Of a stretch of 64,000 nucleotides of DNA, positions 23,042-34,213 are shown in pieces. Both the position numbers and the translations under genes were made by a program. Position 1 is the first letter of the stretch; each line of letters starts with the position of its first letter. This stretch comes from Helianthus annuus (taxonomy: Eukaryota > Streptophyta > Magnoliopsida > Asterales > Asteraceae). Under the pieces are notes generated by a model that did not search any database, had not been told where the DNA came from, and saw only the letters and a program-made list of their open reading frames with translations. The stretch covers positions 122,927,422-122,991,421 of the forward strand of contig NC_035448.2 in assembly GCF_002127325.2 (NCBI RefSeq), given 5' to 3'.

Positions 23042-23785
23042 TGTTTTGGTCAAAAATTACCGAAGCTATTAAGTGATCAAATTAGTTAAGTGAGGTAGTG
23101 TGCTAAAAAGTGTGTTGAAAATATGTTGGCTAAGTCGTTTGGAAAAACAGTATTCAGGATACGGCTCAGGATATTGAGCTGTATCTATGATCAAACAATG
23201 AGCAAAAAGTAAAGGGGTTGACACGAGATATACGAGGAAAGCCCTTGATCAATCTAGATCGCCGGCATAAAACCTCGGGAGCTGACAATCGCAGCTGCCT
23301 AGTTCTTCTTATTGCTTTAAACTTCAGGATACAGTGCAGGATATTGACCAGATCGCTAAGTGTTACAATGCTTTGCGTGAAAGTGAAATTTGCGAGAGAA
23401 CAAGTGTGAGAGTGTGGTGAGTGTAGTTGTGATGTCCTATTCGATCCGGTATACCCATCTATTTATAGTAACAAAATACAAACTAGAATTCCTATAAACA
23501 TGGAATGCTCCGAATATTCCATTATGAACGTTGTAGACCGAGTAATGCGGCTTCAACGGCTTCATGTGAATGACTTGGACCGAGTCTTCAGTAGAAAAGG
23601 TCTTCATGAGCGTTGCTAGCTTCTAACCCACGTATCTGCACATAATCCGTTAGTGATCCTGAGGATACCATTCAGGATGTTACCAGTATCCTGAATCAGC
23701 ATCCCGGATGTGAACAGATATCATATGACCAAGATATAATCCAAGATATTTCTCAGGATATGGGCTCAGAATTTCACCCATAACA
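23042..23785 (-). repeat. E3 5' LTR
   Basis: The LTR is 744 bp and pairs with 13427-14172. The minus-strand TATA box is at 23459-23467. CAGGAT/ATCCTG words occupy the same positions as in the other LTR. One site reads CAGGATATTG here where the 3' LTR has decayed to CAAGATATTG. Confidence 0.93.
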
Positions 23786-23886
23786 ATATGTATATAATAT
23801 AATAGTATTATTATTTATACTTATTTCTTATATTATTATTATTATTATTATGTTCTTTTTTCTGTATAATGCCTTCCTTTTTTTTA
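23786..23886 (+). other. AT-rich E4 leader, right part
   Basis: This continues the block interrupted by E3 and ends with a pyrimidine run and TTACGTCCAG before the gag reading begins, a good 3' splice-site consensus. No gene is present. Confidence 0.5.
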
Positions 23887-25381
23887 CGTCCAGGCTAATG
23901 TCCACGACCCTGCACCCGCTAATGCTGAGCTAGCCAACGAACCATAAAATAACTTAAGAAGAAGTAGGCGGCTTCGCGAAAGATCACTTGTTGTTGCACA
24001 AAGGATTGCGGCCGCAATCGACGAACCAGTGGTACTTTCTGACAGCGAGAGTTCAGAGGACGAAAGAGGAAGCATTATGGCAGAGGACGACCGGCCTTTG
24101 AATGAGACCGGCCGTCCAGGAGGAGATGGCTTGCTACCGAGCATCGCCCGACCTACGATAGCAGCACCGTGTTTTGAAATTAAATCTAGTATAATTAACA
24201 TGTTACAAAATTCTGTGCAGTTCGATGGGAAGGATCACGAAGATCAAGTTCGACACATCGCTTCATTTCTCGAGGTGTGTTCGACTTTCAAAATACGAGA
24301 CGTTTCTGAAGACGCAATCTGTTTACGGCTCTTTCCATTCTCTTTGCAAGACAAATCCCGATCTTGCCTTTTGTCACTTCCAGCAGGGTCCATCACGACT
24401 TGGAACAAGATGGCAGATCTTTTTATGCAAAAATCCTTCCCTCCGGAAAAGACAGCTAAGCTAAAGAACCGTATCATGACATTCAAACAGGACGAAGGAG
24501 AATCTCTACACGCAGCTTGGGAAAGGTTCAAAGATCTTCTAATCGATGTACCACATCATGGGTTGTCCAAAAGACAACTTGTGTTGAACTTCTACCAAGG
24601 ACTTAACTACGACTCACAAGAACGCATAGACGTATATGCAGGAGGCGATCTTGGAACAAAAACACCAACGGAGGCTTACACAATTATAGAGAAAGGTACC
24701 TTAAAGTCGAGTTCTCGTCACAGTGGAGTACACAGTAAAGCATTATCTATTCCTAGAGTTCATAAAGTGGATACATATACGGCTCTTGCAGCGCAGATCG
24801 GAGCTTTGGTTGCAAGGTTTGATCAAGCTCAGAACGTTTTGAAGGTACAATCATCATGTGAGCAGTGTGGAGTATCACACGAGCCAGGTACTTGTGAGCA
24901 GGGTGCTATGTTTTATAGGCCACGAAGAGGTGGACTATCTGGGCAATCAAATCAGGCCCCAAAATAACCCCTACAGCAACACGTACAATCCGGGGTGGAA
25001 AAATCATCCTAAGTTTGGGTGGAAATCTGGTTTTGGGAACCATAACCCACTCGGATATGCTCAACGGGCTCCCGCGCCATAGCAGCCCAGGGACAGCCTT
25101 ACCAGTCTCAAGGACAGTCCTTCCAGCCACATTACCATCATCAAGGCTCTGGGAGTAGTTCCCAGCCTCACACCTCTGAGAGTAACTCTAAGCTAGAGGA
25201 GATGATGGCACAGTTGTTAGGAAACTTCAATTATGCTAATCAGATAGCTGAGAACCCCTACCAACAACATGAGGAACGCTTCATGGCCCAAGAAGGGGAG
25301 ATGTGGAGTCAGAAAGCTTCTATACAGACCATTGAGAATCAGGTTGGACAGTTGGCTAAAATGTTGTCTGAAAGACCCTAG
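23887..25381 (+). pseudogene. E4 gag (Athila)
   Basis: The sequence reads as an Athila-type gag: a charged N-terminus (DSESSEDERGS), then FEIKSSIINMLQNSVQFDG, HIASFLEVCSTFKI, AICLRLFPFSLQDKS, MTFKQDEGESLHAAWERFKDLL and FYQGLNYDSQERID, the Retrotrans_gag fold. A CEQCGVSHEPGTC knuckle-like motif follows near 24850. There is a stop near 23945, a frameshift around 24930-24965, and stops at 25080-25082 and 25379-25381. The final segment (IQTIENQVGQLAKMLSERP) is the usual end of Athila gag. Protease, RT, RNase H and integrase are absent downstream. Confidence 0.88.
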
Positions 25382-27592
25382 GGTGGTCTTCTAGGTAACA
25401 CAGAGCCAAATCCGAGAGGGCATGTCAATGCCCCACACACATAACAAGTGTGGGGGAGAAGGAGTCTAGCTATCGACTCGTTGACAAATTTAGCGAGCGT
25501 GTTTTCACACGCTAAGGGTATTTTTGTAAATATTAAATTTATTGCATTTATTTCCTTATTCGTTAACTTTTCCTGTTTTTAGTAGGATTGAACAAGATTG
25601 ATTCATGTCTTAGGAAGTTTTGAAGTTAGTTTAAAGTTAAAACATGTAAAACCTTGCAAAAATGGTAAAATCTATTGAGAAAAAGGAGTTGAAGAGCATT
25701 CTGTTACTGCTGTCTACAGAATGTACAGATGATACACGACCGTGCACCTAATCCGCACAACTGTGCACTTCATAATCACATCTGACCAAGAACAACGTGC
25801 ATAAGGTGATCGTCGAACACGGAATACCGTGTGAACCGATTGCACTACCGTGCACAACGACACAACATTGCGAACCACTCTACATAGGTTGATGCGCACA
25901 TCCGTGTACGACTTTTTAGCAACAGTAATTTTTCAGGGTATAAAAATGACTTTTCTGCAAAAACCCTTCAAAATTACTAACTCTGGCATCACACCCATCC
26001 TTGGCTCTCCCATTCCTAAAAACATCCAATTTTTGCAAGGATTTAACTCAAATCTTCAATCAAGGTGGGATTCCTTACTTGTTTTTAGTGTGTGTTTATT
26101 TTTGTTTAATAATGGATTTGGTTTTACTCATCTAACGGTTTGATTAATAGTAGTGTTTGTTGTTTTAGTTAAGTGATGTACTTGGCAGGTTTGTAAGGAA
26201 TGCTCACAGAGTTGAGAAGACTTATATTCAAAATCTATTTCATACAAGTCTACTCCAACTCTGAGGAAGTACCTCTATCATTTTTCACATTATTAGTTTA
26301 GCTCTTCATAATCGCTTAACTAATACGTGTTTCACATTAGGGACAATGTGAAGTTCAAGTGTGGGGAGGGGTTAAGGTTAACTTTGTTTGTCCTTTCGTT
26401 TTTGTAAAAAAAAAAACTTTAAAAAGATACAAAAACGGTCAGTTGTGTTCTTTAGAAAGCATCATATTTGATCAAAACCGACAAGCCAAATCGATTTTCG
26501 AAAAAGATAACTAAAAGCATGACGAAACAAAAGAAAGACTAGCATGTTTACCTTTATATTTATACCCATTCATTCCGTTTACGTGAGCATATTTTTGAGC
26601 CTTTACTGCTTTCTTCAATGCTTCTTTGTTTTTGCGGAAAATGAGTGAGCCGGATGTTTCATGTAATTTAGAACTTGTCATTTGTAAACTTTTCAAGATC
26701 ATGAATATGTGAAATTGCATGAAAATGATGGAGGCACTTAGGATACCCTTTTGTGTTAGCCTTTTTCTTTGTTTATACCCCGCACCCAACATTGTCCATT
26801 AGTTCGCCATGTTGAGTCTATTTTCCATGTTTTTCAAATTTTACCCAACTATTTAGCCTACTTAACCAAATTTAGCCTTTTTATTTTTAAACCTTTGTGT
26901 TAAAACTCGGCCAAAGTTATTATCTGACTAGCTTGTTTGTAATTATTTCCTTATAAAAAAACCCTAGAAAATAGAGATCGAAAAACAGAATAAACACGAT
27001 CAAATTAGAGCAATTTTAAGCGCTAAATAGTACAAGATATGTTGTATAGCTCGAAAAGGGTAAAATCGTCTTTAAGCGTTATTTATGTATAGTTGTTGAT
27101 TCATTTACGCTAGTTACAGATAACCGCCGAGTTTTAACCGTTTAGCCACTTTCAAATATCCATTTCACACCCTTAACCATAGCCTATAATTACAACCCAT
27201 CAGAGACCTCTTGATTTATGTTTTTCACATGTTAATTGGGGGAGATTAGATCTTTTGACAAACTTATGAAATTGCATGATTCATTGACTAGGCATCGAGT
27301 GTTTTACATACACATTATATGTATGATTCAGAAATATAACCGAGTGTGTGTGAAGATTGTGAGAAATGTAAAGATTTACATGCTAAGTCAATCAAATGTT
27401 AAGTCATTGCTTATTTGTTTATCTTTTCACATATTAACATATGCTTGTTGAATTTTAAATCTTTGATGATGACTTTTTTGAAAACAAATTTGACCACCAA
27501 ACAAATTAGTAACTTTGTAAATATTCAGATTTGATTCCTTGTTTTATTTTAAGTTTGCTTGAGGACAAGCAAAGTTCAAGTGTGGGGATCTT
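25382..27592 (+). other. E4 3' untranslated region, pol deleted
   Basis: The sequence jumps from the gag end to Athila 3' features. AAGTGTGGGG-type purine tracts occur at about 25447, 26357 and 27578, the last directly before the LTR. I find no envelope-like ORF; the minus-strand frame at 26511-26792 has no domain. A CGACCGTGC cluster lies at 25736-25910. A large internal deletion must have removed protease to integrase. Confidence 0.75.
25736..25910 (+). repeat. CGACCGTGC motif cluster, E4 3' region
   Basis: Copies include ACGACCGTGCACC, ACTGTGCACTT, ATACCGTGTGAACC, CTACCGTGCACAACG and ACATCCGTGTACGAC, about eight related units in 175 bp, many near the palindrome GTGCAC. The same family recurs in the E4 LTR. 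Confidence 0.7.
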
Positions 27593-29018
27593 TGATATAC
27601 GTTAAATTATACATGTTTTTATACCCCAAAACACTTCTGTTTTAAGCGTTTTTGACCGAAAACACGACGTTTAGGTACCAAATCTGGTACTTTTATATTT
27701 TCAGGTCTTAAACAGAGCACAAAAGAAAAATCTGATGAAAACGGACAAATTTTGATGCATTTCTGATAAAAAGAACAAAATTCTGATGACTGCCAGGTGT
27801 GGCACGACAGTGCCATCTGACGGCACTACCGTGCCTATCGATCGATTTCGGAAGCACTACTAGTGCGACTGCCAGTGCCGATCTGTTCCAGGGTTGCACC
27901 ACCGTGTGACCCGCCGCATGATCGTGCCGCCAACAAACCAAGGTTTCTGATCAAAGTTTCTGATGACATCGCACCACCGTGCGACCAACGGCACGACCGT
28001 GCCGATCTGATGATCCAGGCAACTTATCCACTAGTCCACTTGGCTGACCTGGGATCCGAGAAATTACCTCACCCGACAAGACCTGACCGCAAGGCCGTGT
28101 GACCCAACGGCACGGTCATGTTTGAATCTTCATGATTATATAACGAACGTTTCATTGATATTAAGTTCTTGATCATGTTTGATTATTTTGGATAATGAAT
28201 CCGTGGTTAGTGGTATGGTAACTATTTCTTGATTAATCACTTGTTTGTAAACTTGTTTACACCATGAGACTCGAGAGGGTTATTGGTTTTATCTAAGATA
28301 TATCTTATTTTGATTAGGAATACTGTCTTGCACGTAAGGGTTCTAACGAATTATATGGTGTTGATTATATGTTCTTGCATGCGTTTTATGATCCTTGTTT
28401 AGTAGTTTTGGTCTGAAATTGCTGACATGGTAGATTTGTGTTCAAGACTTCTAAAGGTGAATATGTTGTTATATGATCTACTTAAATACTTATCCTCGTA
28501 GCCGTATTGTGACCATCGGTATTGCTTTCTTTGATAAGTGAGGTTAGAAAACTCCTAGCGGATGACTAATCTATCTTTAAAGGTTCACATGAATGAATAT
28601 CAATAGCTCGCTAAAGAATGATTTTAGGTGGTTAACATGTGTTTATCATGTTAACTTTCCGAAGAATCATCATGTTAGAAAACTCCTAGCGGATGAGTAA
28701 CTGTCTTGAAATTGGAAAATTGATTAAGTGCTTTTGTGACATATCTAATAGATAACATGTTTAGGTTGTTTGTGAAACAAGATAGTAGTATATTTATATT
28801 TTAGATATAATTTATATAACTTAGTTAAACAATCATTCACTTTCCCTTATATCTGGTAAAACAATGACAAAGATTTAGTACATTATAACGGCCGTGTTCC
28901 ATGGATCGATATCTGGCTCTTACCAATACTTTGCTGCATATATGACGGGATACACTTGTCCTTTGTTGTGTGTGTTTTAATGTTAAGGTATAAACCATTT
29001 TTATAAATTTAAAACACA
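27593..29018 (+). repeat. E4 3' LTR (Athila)
   Basis: The PPT AAGTGTGGGGATCT is followed by TGATATACG, the typical Athila LTR start. The end is placed at TTTAAAACACA (29018), giving about 1.43 kb. The end is less certain because no partner LTR is in the window. The LTR carries TCTGAT words and a dense CGACCGTGC cluster in its first 550 bp. Confidence 0.75.
27795..28125 (+). repeat. CGACCGTGC motif cluster, E4 LTR
   Basis: Units include GGCACGACAGTGCC, GGCACTACCGTGCC, CACCACCGTGTGACC, ATGATCGTGCCGCC, CACCACCGTGCGACC and GGCACGACCGTGCC. Many are inverted repeats of GGCAC/GTGCC around a CGAC or TACC centre. TCTGATGA and TCTGATC words are interspersed. Confidence 0.8.
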
Positions 29019-30748
29019 TTTTGTTGCATGTGAAAATACTGTAAATAAACGTATATAAAACACGTACGTCAATGATAACATGGTTTTAATGCCTTAGTTG
29101 TGCTAACTCACTATTAGATCCGAATTGGAAGTATGCATGATATGGAATAGATGATTTAGAATTGGTATACAACAGAATTTTGATGAATATTTGATACAAA
29201 TCAATCCTTGTTGTGGCTGCGATGAGGCATGAACATTAGGGACATCCGATGTTGAGTATTCAACGAGTTTTAATGTGTTGATTAGTAGATTTAAATGTTT
29301 GATGATGCTGATGTTAGTGCTAGATAATTAGGGTTCACATGATATTTGGAAAGTTGTTTTGATCTTGTGAAATTTGGAATGAATGACTATTTCAATCACG
29401 TATCTGTTATGTTCGGAATTAGTGGAGCAATTAAGGGATTGATTGGGTCAATCGCACAAACCACAACTCGCACACCCACGTTGTAGTCGCACACCCGATC
29501 AGGTCGCACAATTGGGTGGGCCTGAGTCTTATCTGGGCCATGGACCCAGTTACAGTCGCACAAGCTTGATGAATCGTACAATCACAATAGAGTCGCACAA
29601 GCTTGAAGACTCGCACACTTTCCTTAAAATCACACACTTGATTAGAGTCGCGCCCCTTGTTGAGACATGTAACCATCTAGGCTTTTTACACAAACAGAAA
29701 ACAAGTCACACACACACACACCCACATGCAGTCGCACACTAATCTGGTGTGCACAACCGAACTTGGGTCGCACACCCTCTTTGGGCCTAGGGTCAGCTGG
29801 GCCGCATTTCATGATACCCATATTGAACTGTCAACTTGTTATGTGATGTTCGGAATTGTAACATGAATTTGTATTTGGTTTGGATGTTTACTATGAGTTA
29901 TGTGACAAAGTCTATTACCTGCAGCCTGCTATAATACATGATTTAGTTTTATGCCAAAGACTGATTATTATGGTAACTATACTAGGCCTTGATTGACTAA
30001 GTGTGAACAAGTAACTAGTCTTACCGAGCAAACCAAGGTGAGTTCACTATCCTCTTTACAAGCATGCGTCCGATGGGGACAAACAAACAGGCAAACAAAC
30101 AAATAGACTTTCACAAACCCATATCCTGTAGGGGATATGAGGCAGTTTTCAGTAAATGATGATGTTGGATAATACACTCATTTTCTATCACTTAAGTCCC
30201 ATATTACTACCGAACTAGTTGCTTGTAGGAGAACGGGGTTATTAGTTGATAGCGCTATTAGGTTTGGCACCCTCACGACGTACCTGGATAGGACAGGCGT
30301 GAACTAATAACTTAAAATCATGACCAATGTTTGATAGAGCATTAGGGAAGGGCAAACAAGAGCCGTCTTGCGGTATCGAGTTATTATCAACATGACTTAA
30401 ATCAATACTTGGTAACAAACGTTTAACAAAACTGTGAACTCGCCAGCTTTTTGCAGATACACCTTTTTGCATGCTTGCAGGCCCTTAGGTACACTAACAT
30501 GGGACTTGCTGTCTGGGAATATGGAGTGGTCATGGGTCATGGTAAAAGGATGCACAATTGAAGTTGAATTATTTCTAAACACTTTAGTTTAATTGAACAA
30601 TCTTTAAATGCTTCCGATGAACTTGTTTGATTTTCAAAACTGATGTTGAACTATGCTATTCTTGTCTAATGGAAATTACAATTTTTGTTCATGGTTCAAT
30701 GTGATTAGTGGCTAGATCCTGGTATGCCACACGCCTCGAGGGGGTTTA
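29019..30748 (+). repeat. E5, truncated gypsy LTR related to E9
   Basis: Colinear similarity to the E9 LTR is clear at the CCGAGCAAACCAAGGTGAGTT block (30027-30047), at GTTGATAGCGCTATTAGGTT (about 30247) and at CACACGCCTCG (about 30729). Both ends are missing: the left limit is vague (29019-29310), and the right end stops in GGGGGTTT without the TGTTACA terminus. No ORF is real here. Confidence 0.7.
29448..29790 (+). repeat. GTCGCACA motif cluster, E5
   Basis: About a dozen units of TCGCACA(C/A/G) occur in about 340 bp, for example AATCGCACAAACC, AGTCGCACACCC and AGTCGCACAAGC, interspersed with GGGCC words. It is clearly kin to the E9 GATCGCACAAG cluster and lies at the homologous LTR position. 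Confidence 0.8.
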
Positions 30749-31591
30749 AAGATATATGCATGTATGCTCAATAAAGGCTTAAAACTCACTTGTTGTGGGA
30801 ATGGGTTTATAATGTGATCAAGTATATATAATCAATTTTTATTAGATTTGTCATGCCTTTTCATAATTTTTTATTTGGTTCTTTTTATCACGATGCTATC
30901 GGTTGTAAATTTGTAAAAATATAACCTCTTTAGAACTTGTTATTCCTGAATTAAACCAAGATAAGTAAAAAAATGAAATTTCAAGCGGTTCCAATAGAGT
31001 TTTGTGTAAGGCTTCTTATTAGGACTTGCAAGATTCAAGGTTTTAGCATCCCCCCCCCACACACTTAAATTACACATTGTCCTCAATGTGTCCCAAAAAT
31101 AAGTTTTTTAGGTTGATTTGAATGTGTAAAAAGTGTTGAAAAACAAGTTTTTATGTTACTCGGCGTCTGGCCACGACCCCGTGTGGTCCGGGCACGGCCC
31201 CATGGTCAGATCGCCAATATTAAAGTTTAATAGAAGGCTGGCCATGGGACGTGTTCAGTGAGCATGACCCATGGCCAGTTACCTGAATTGGGACTTTTTT
31301 CTGCAGAGCCTGGGCACGGGGCGTGTTGGGCTGAGCACGACCCCGTGCTGCACATATTGTAATGCTGGAAAAGTTGACGGAAGGCTCTGTTTTCGTGCAT
31401 GGGGTGTGGTTTTAACGTCCCTTTGGCAATTTCCATCTTTTCGAGCGTGGTTTATTCCTGAAAAGTAAGACTAAACTAGAAAACATAAAAGTTAAACTAA
31501 ATTAAAATGAAATTAAAACTAAGGATAGTTCCGCGGAATGCCTCTGTGGTACGCCACATTTATAAGGGTCCTTGGCTAGACCCAAAGTCAG
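30749..31591 (-). other. E6 3' region remnant (Athila)
   Basis: On the minus strand it contains GGACAATGTGTAATTTAAGTGTGGGGG (quoted in part: AATTTAAGTGTGGGGG, about 31050-31075), the Athila purine-tract block, matching about 26340-26370 in E4. The E6 3' LTR itself is not found; the remnant ends against E5. No gene is supported. Confidence 0.55.
31158..31340 (-). repeat. CACGRCCCCGTG motif cluster, E6 3' region
   Basis: Copies include CCACGACCCCGTGTGG, GGCACGGCCCCATGG, GGCCATGGGACGTG and GCACGACCCCGTGC, about six near-palindromic units. The same motif recurs at 54243-54440 in the E6 leader, which helps tie the two E6 halves together. Confidence 0.75.
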
Positions 31592-32705
31592 TCATATGTT
31601 ACCCGAGCGGGATGTCTTACATCCCATGTTGCACCGTCGAAGAGCGTCACCCAAGCTAGAGTCTATGATATCCATGTAGTTGACCGGGTCATCCTCTACT
31701 CTTTTCCCAACCCCGAATTTCATCTCCTTGCCTCCAACCCTCAACGTTAACATCCTGTCACTCATATCCACCATGGCACGGGCAGTGGGAAGCAATGGTC
31801 TTCCTAGAATGAGTGGAACTTCGGTGTCTTCCTCCATGTCGAGTATGACAAAGTCGGATGGGAAGACAAAGTCTCCGACTTTTACCAGTAGATTCTCGAC
31901 GACACCTTGTGGGTGTTTGATAGACCCATCAGCGAGTTGTATGCTTATCTTTGTGGGGCTCGTCTTACCTAGTCCGAGTCGGTCAAACATTGATGCGGGC
32001 ATGAGATTGATGCTAGCCCCAAGGTCGGCTTGTGCATTTCGTACGGGTGATCCCCCAATGAAACAAGGGATGGTGAAGCTTCCGGGGTCGATTTTCTTTT
32101 GTGGGAGTTTATTGAGGTGTACGCCGGAGCATTCTTCACTTAGGTTGACCAATTGCAATGTTTCAGTCTTTCTTTTGTGGGTGAGGAAGTCTCTCATGAA
32201 TTTTGAGTACTTCGGTATTTGCGTGAGGACTTCTACAAATGGAAGATTGATGTGCAATTGTTTTAGCAAGTTTATAAATTTTGTGAATTGCTCGTCGGTC
32301 TTTTGGAGTAGTAACCGACCGGGGTAGGGTACTGAGGGGTTTTTGGTAGGTTCAGAATTTTGTGGGGGAGTTGTTTCTTTGTGGGTTGAGGGCGAGTTTG
32401 TGGTTTGGTTTGGTTGGGTGGATTATTTGAGGGTAGTGGGGTTTCCTCGGGACCTACGGTCCGGTTTCTTAGTGTTATGAGGTGTACTTGCGCCTTTGGG
32501 TTGGTTTCGGTATTGCTAGGTAATGCGCCTTGTGGTCTCTCGGAGAAATTTTGGGCTTGTTGACTTAGTTGTTTTTCAATATTTTGAATACTAGCTTGTT
32601 GATTTCTAAAGTTGGATTCCGTTTGTAGGAATCGATCCGAGTACCTTTGTCGGTTCGGAGATGAGGCGTGTGATGAGATCATCAAGCCTCTCCCGTCCCC
32701 CTTTT
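31592..32705 (-). pseudogene. E6 gag end and protease (Athila)
   Basis: The upstream frame (32705 to about 32300) holds NIEKQLSQQAQNFSERPQG, the Athila gag end. The second frame (32269-31592) holds the aspartic protease: QADLGASINLMPASMF with DLGAS in the active-site position, then DFVILDMEEDTEVPLILGRP. The two frames are shifted relative to each other near 32270. After the protease, RT, RNase H and integrase are missing and the sequence passes into 3' untranslated DNA. Confidence 0.85.
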
Positions 32706-33315
32706 TAGGGGTGTGCAATAACCGAACCGTTAACCAAAACCAAACCGAAAACCGACAAAACCGAACTGAAATTAACCGAAACCGAATTAACCGAAACCGA
32801 ATTAACCGAAAGTCAGTTAACGGATATGTTTTTACCATCGGTTAACCAAAACTAACCGAACCGAACTGAACCGAATCATTTATTTCTTTATATATTTCTA
32901 GCTTTTATACCTCTATTTCATGTAATTCATGTTTTATACTTTCATTTCATGTAATAATACCTGTATTTCATTTATTTATGCCTTCATTTCATTTATTTAT
33001 ACCTTAATTTCATTTATTTATACCTCCATTTTATGTATTTAAACATCTATTCATGCATTTATACCTCCATTTCATTTATTTATACATCTATTTCATGTAT
33101 TTATACATCTATTTCATGTACTTATACCTCATTACATGTATTTCTAAGCAAAAAAAAATTAGCCCTTGTTTGAATTCGTTATTAACCGAAAATTAACCGA
33201 ATCAAACCGAAAACCGACAAATTAACCGAATTAACCAAACCGATTAACCGACGACTTCGGTGCGGTTATGGATAATGCTAATAACTTGAACCGAACCGAA
33301 CCATGCACACCCCTA
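32706..33315. mobile_element. Non-autonomous hAT-like MITE
   Basis: The 610-bp unit has terminal inverted repeats TAGGGGTGTGCA / TGCACACCCCTA and short CCCTTT sequence on both sides (TSD not exact). Subterminal parts are packed with TTAACCGAA/AACCG words. The core is a tandem array of a 21-22-bp unit. It carries no transposase ORF. It interrupts the Athila gag between its C-terminal pieces. The hAT assignment rests on the terminal sequence only. Confidence 0.7.
32900..33150. repeat. Tandem 21-22-bp array inside the MITE
   Basis: About eleven diverged copies of a unit close to TTTATACCTCTATTTCATGTA follow one another. Variants exchange CTCC, CATC and CTTC. Confidence 0.8.
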
Positions 33316-33827
33316 CCCTTTGTTGTTGTTGAGTGAAATTTTGTGACTCATTTCTTGATTGTTGTTGAAAGTTTGTTCGTTGATTTTGGTTTTGTTGGTT
33401 ACTACTATTTCCGGGCTCCCTCCAACCAAGGTTGGGGTGGTTACGCCATCCTTGGTTGTAGGTACCCGTTGGGGGACCCGACGGCCTAGGTCGATTATCC
33501 GTAGTTTACCATTTCCGTTTGATTGTCCATTTCTTTCATACATCTCCAATTTTCATGTGGCCTACCACACCCTTCACAAGCCATAACCGAGCCGTTTTTG
33601 TCATTTCTAACTTTTTGATTTTTGAGGATAGGGCCTTGATTTAGGCTTGTAAAGAAGTGCTCTTATCTACTTTATGGGCACCCGGGGCAAAAGATTTTGG
33701 GCCTCGAGGGGTGTGCCATTGAAAATGGTTTTGAGTAGTTTCCTCAATTTGATTATAGATTTCATTTGGGCGACAATTACCTAGGAGTCCCCCGGAACTT
33801 GAGTCAAGTGTTTGTCTCGTGTGTGAC
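33316..33827 (-). pseudogene. E6 gag, C-terminal half (Athila)
   Basis: On the minus strand this reads SSSGGLLGNCRPNEIYNQI and ACEGCGRPH-like knuckle sequence in altered frames, the part of Athila gag downstream of the capsid core. It continues directly from the piece at 53521-54161 once S and its contents are set aside. Stops and frameshifts are present. Confidence 0.8.
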
Positions 33828-34043
33828 TGTAGGATCGTTTGCTGACCCGAACGAGTCGATCAGAGGTGTTCTACTTAGTATGAAAGGCGGAAACTGACAT
33901 AATGAGGTAGATTCAGCAAGATATCACTTTAAACTATCTATTGTATTGATTCTGATATGATTCCAATTCAGTAGACACTTCGACAGAGCTTCACCGTCGG
34001 AAACACCCAAAGTAATCTCGTGTGAAATGAAACGAAATCACAG

Positions 34044-34052
34044 CTATTTATA
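34044..34052 (-). promoter_or_regulatory. TATA box of solo LTR S
   Basis: CTATTTATA on the plus strand reads TATAAATAG on the LTR strand. The GCGGAATTA cluster lies immediately upstream on that strand. Confidence 0.6.
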
Positions 34053-34082
34053 GCTATCCTAATTCCATGTGAACATGACTCA

Positions 34083-34213
34083 AACGGAAATACAACACAC
34101 GCGGAACTATATGTTGAAACGGAAATACAAGACTCAAGCGAAATTACTAGATAATTCCGTGCGGAATTATCCTGAACTATTTTGTGCGGAATTAGTCCTT
34201 CGTGCATAATTAG
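34083..34213 (-). repeat. GTGCGGAATTA motif cluster, S
   Basis: Units are CGGAAATAC (twice), GCGGAACTA, GCGAAATTA, TAATTCCGTGCGGAATTA and GTGCGGAATTAG. The array is cut by E7, which inserted at ATTAG within or just beside the last unit. Confidence 0.7.
34209..34213. repeat. TSD of E7, left copy (ATTAG)
   Basis: ATTAG precedes the E7 LTR and recurs exactly at 53426-53430 after the other LTR. Confidence 0.9.

Larger units (their letters stand above)
33828..34213 (-). repeat. S, solo LTR (probable Ty1/copia), left part
   Basis: S starts TGTAGGATCG at 33828 and ends CACCAACA at 53515 (plus reading), with the 5-bp TSD GTGAC at 33823-33827 and 53516-53520. Without E7 and one copy of its TSD it is about 471 bp. 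A TATA box on the minus strand (34044-34052) sets the orientation, so the LTR reads TGTTGGTG...CGATCCTACA. A single LTR between matching TSDs means recombination removed the rest. Copia rather than gypsy is inferred from the short length and TGTTGG start. Confidence 0.82.

Noticed and set aside
26511..26792. Minus-strand 93-residue ORF in the E4 3' region, considered as an envelope-like relic
   Set aside because: Wrong strand for E4, no signal or transmembrane pattern, AT-rich DNA.
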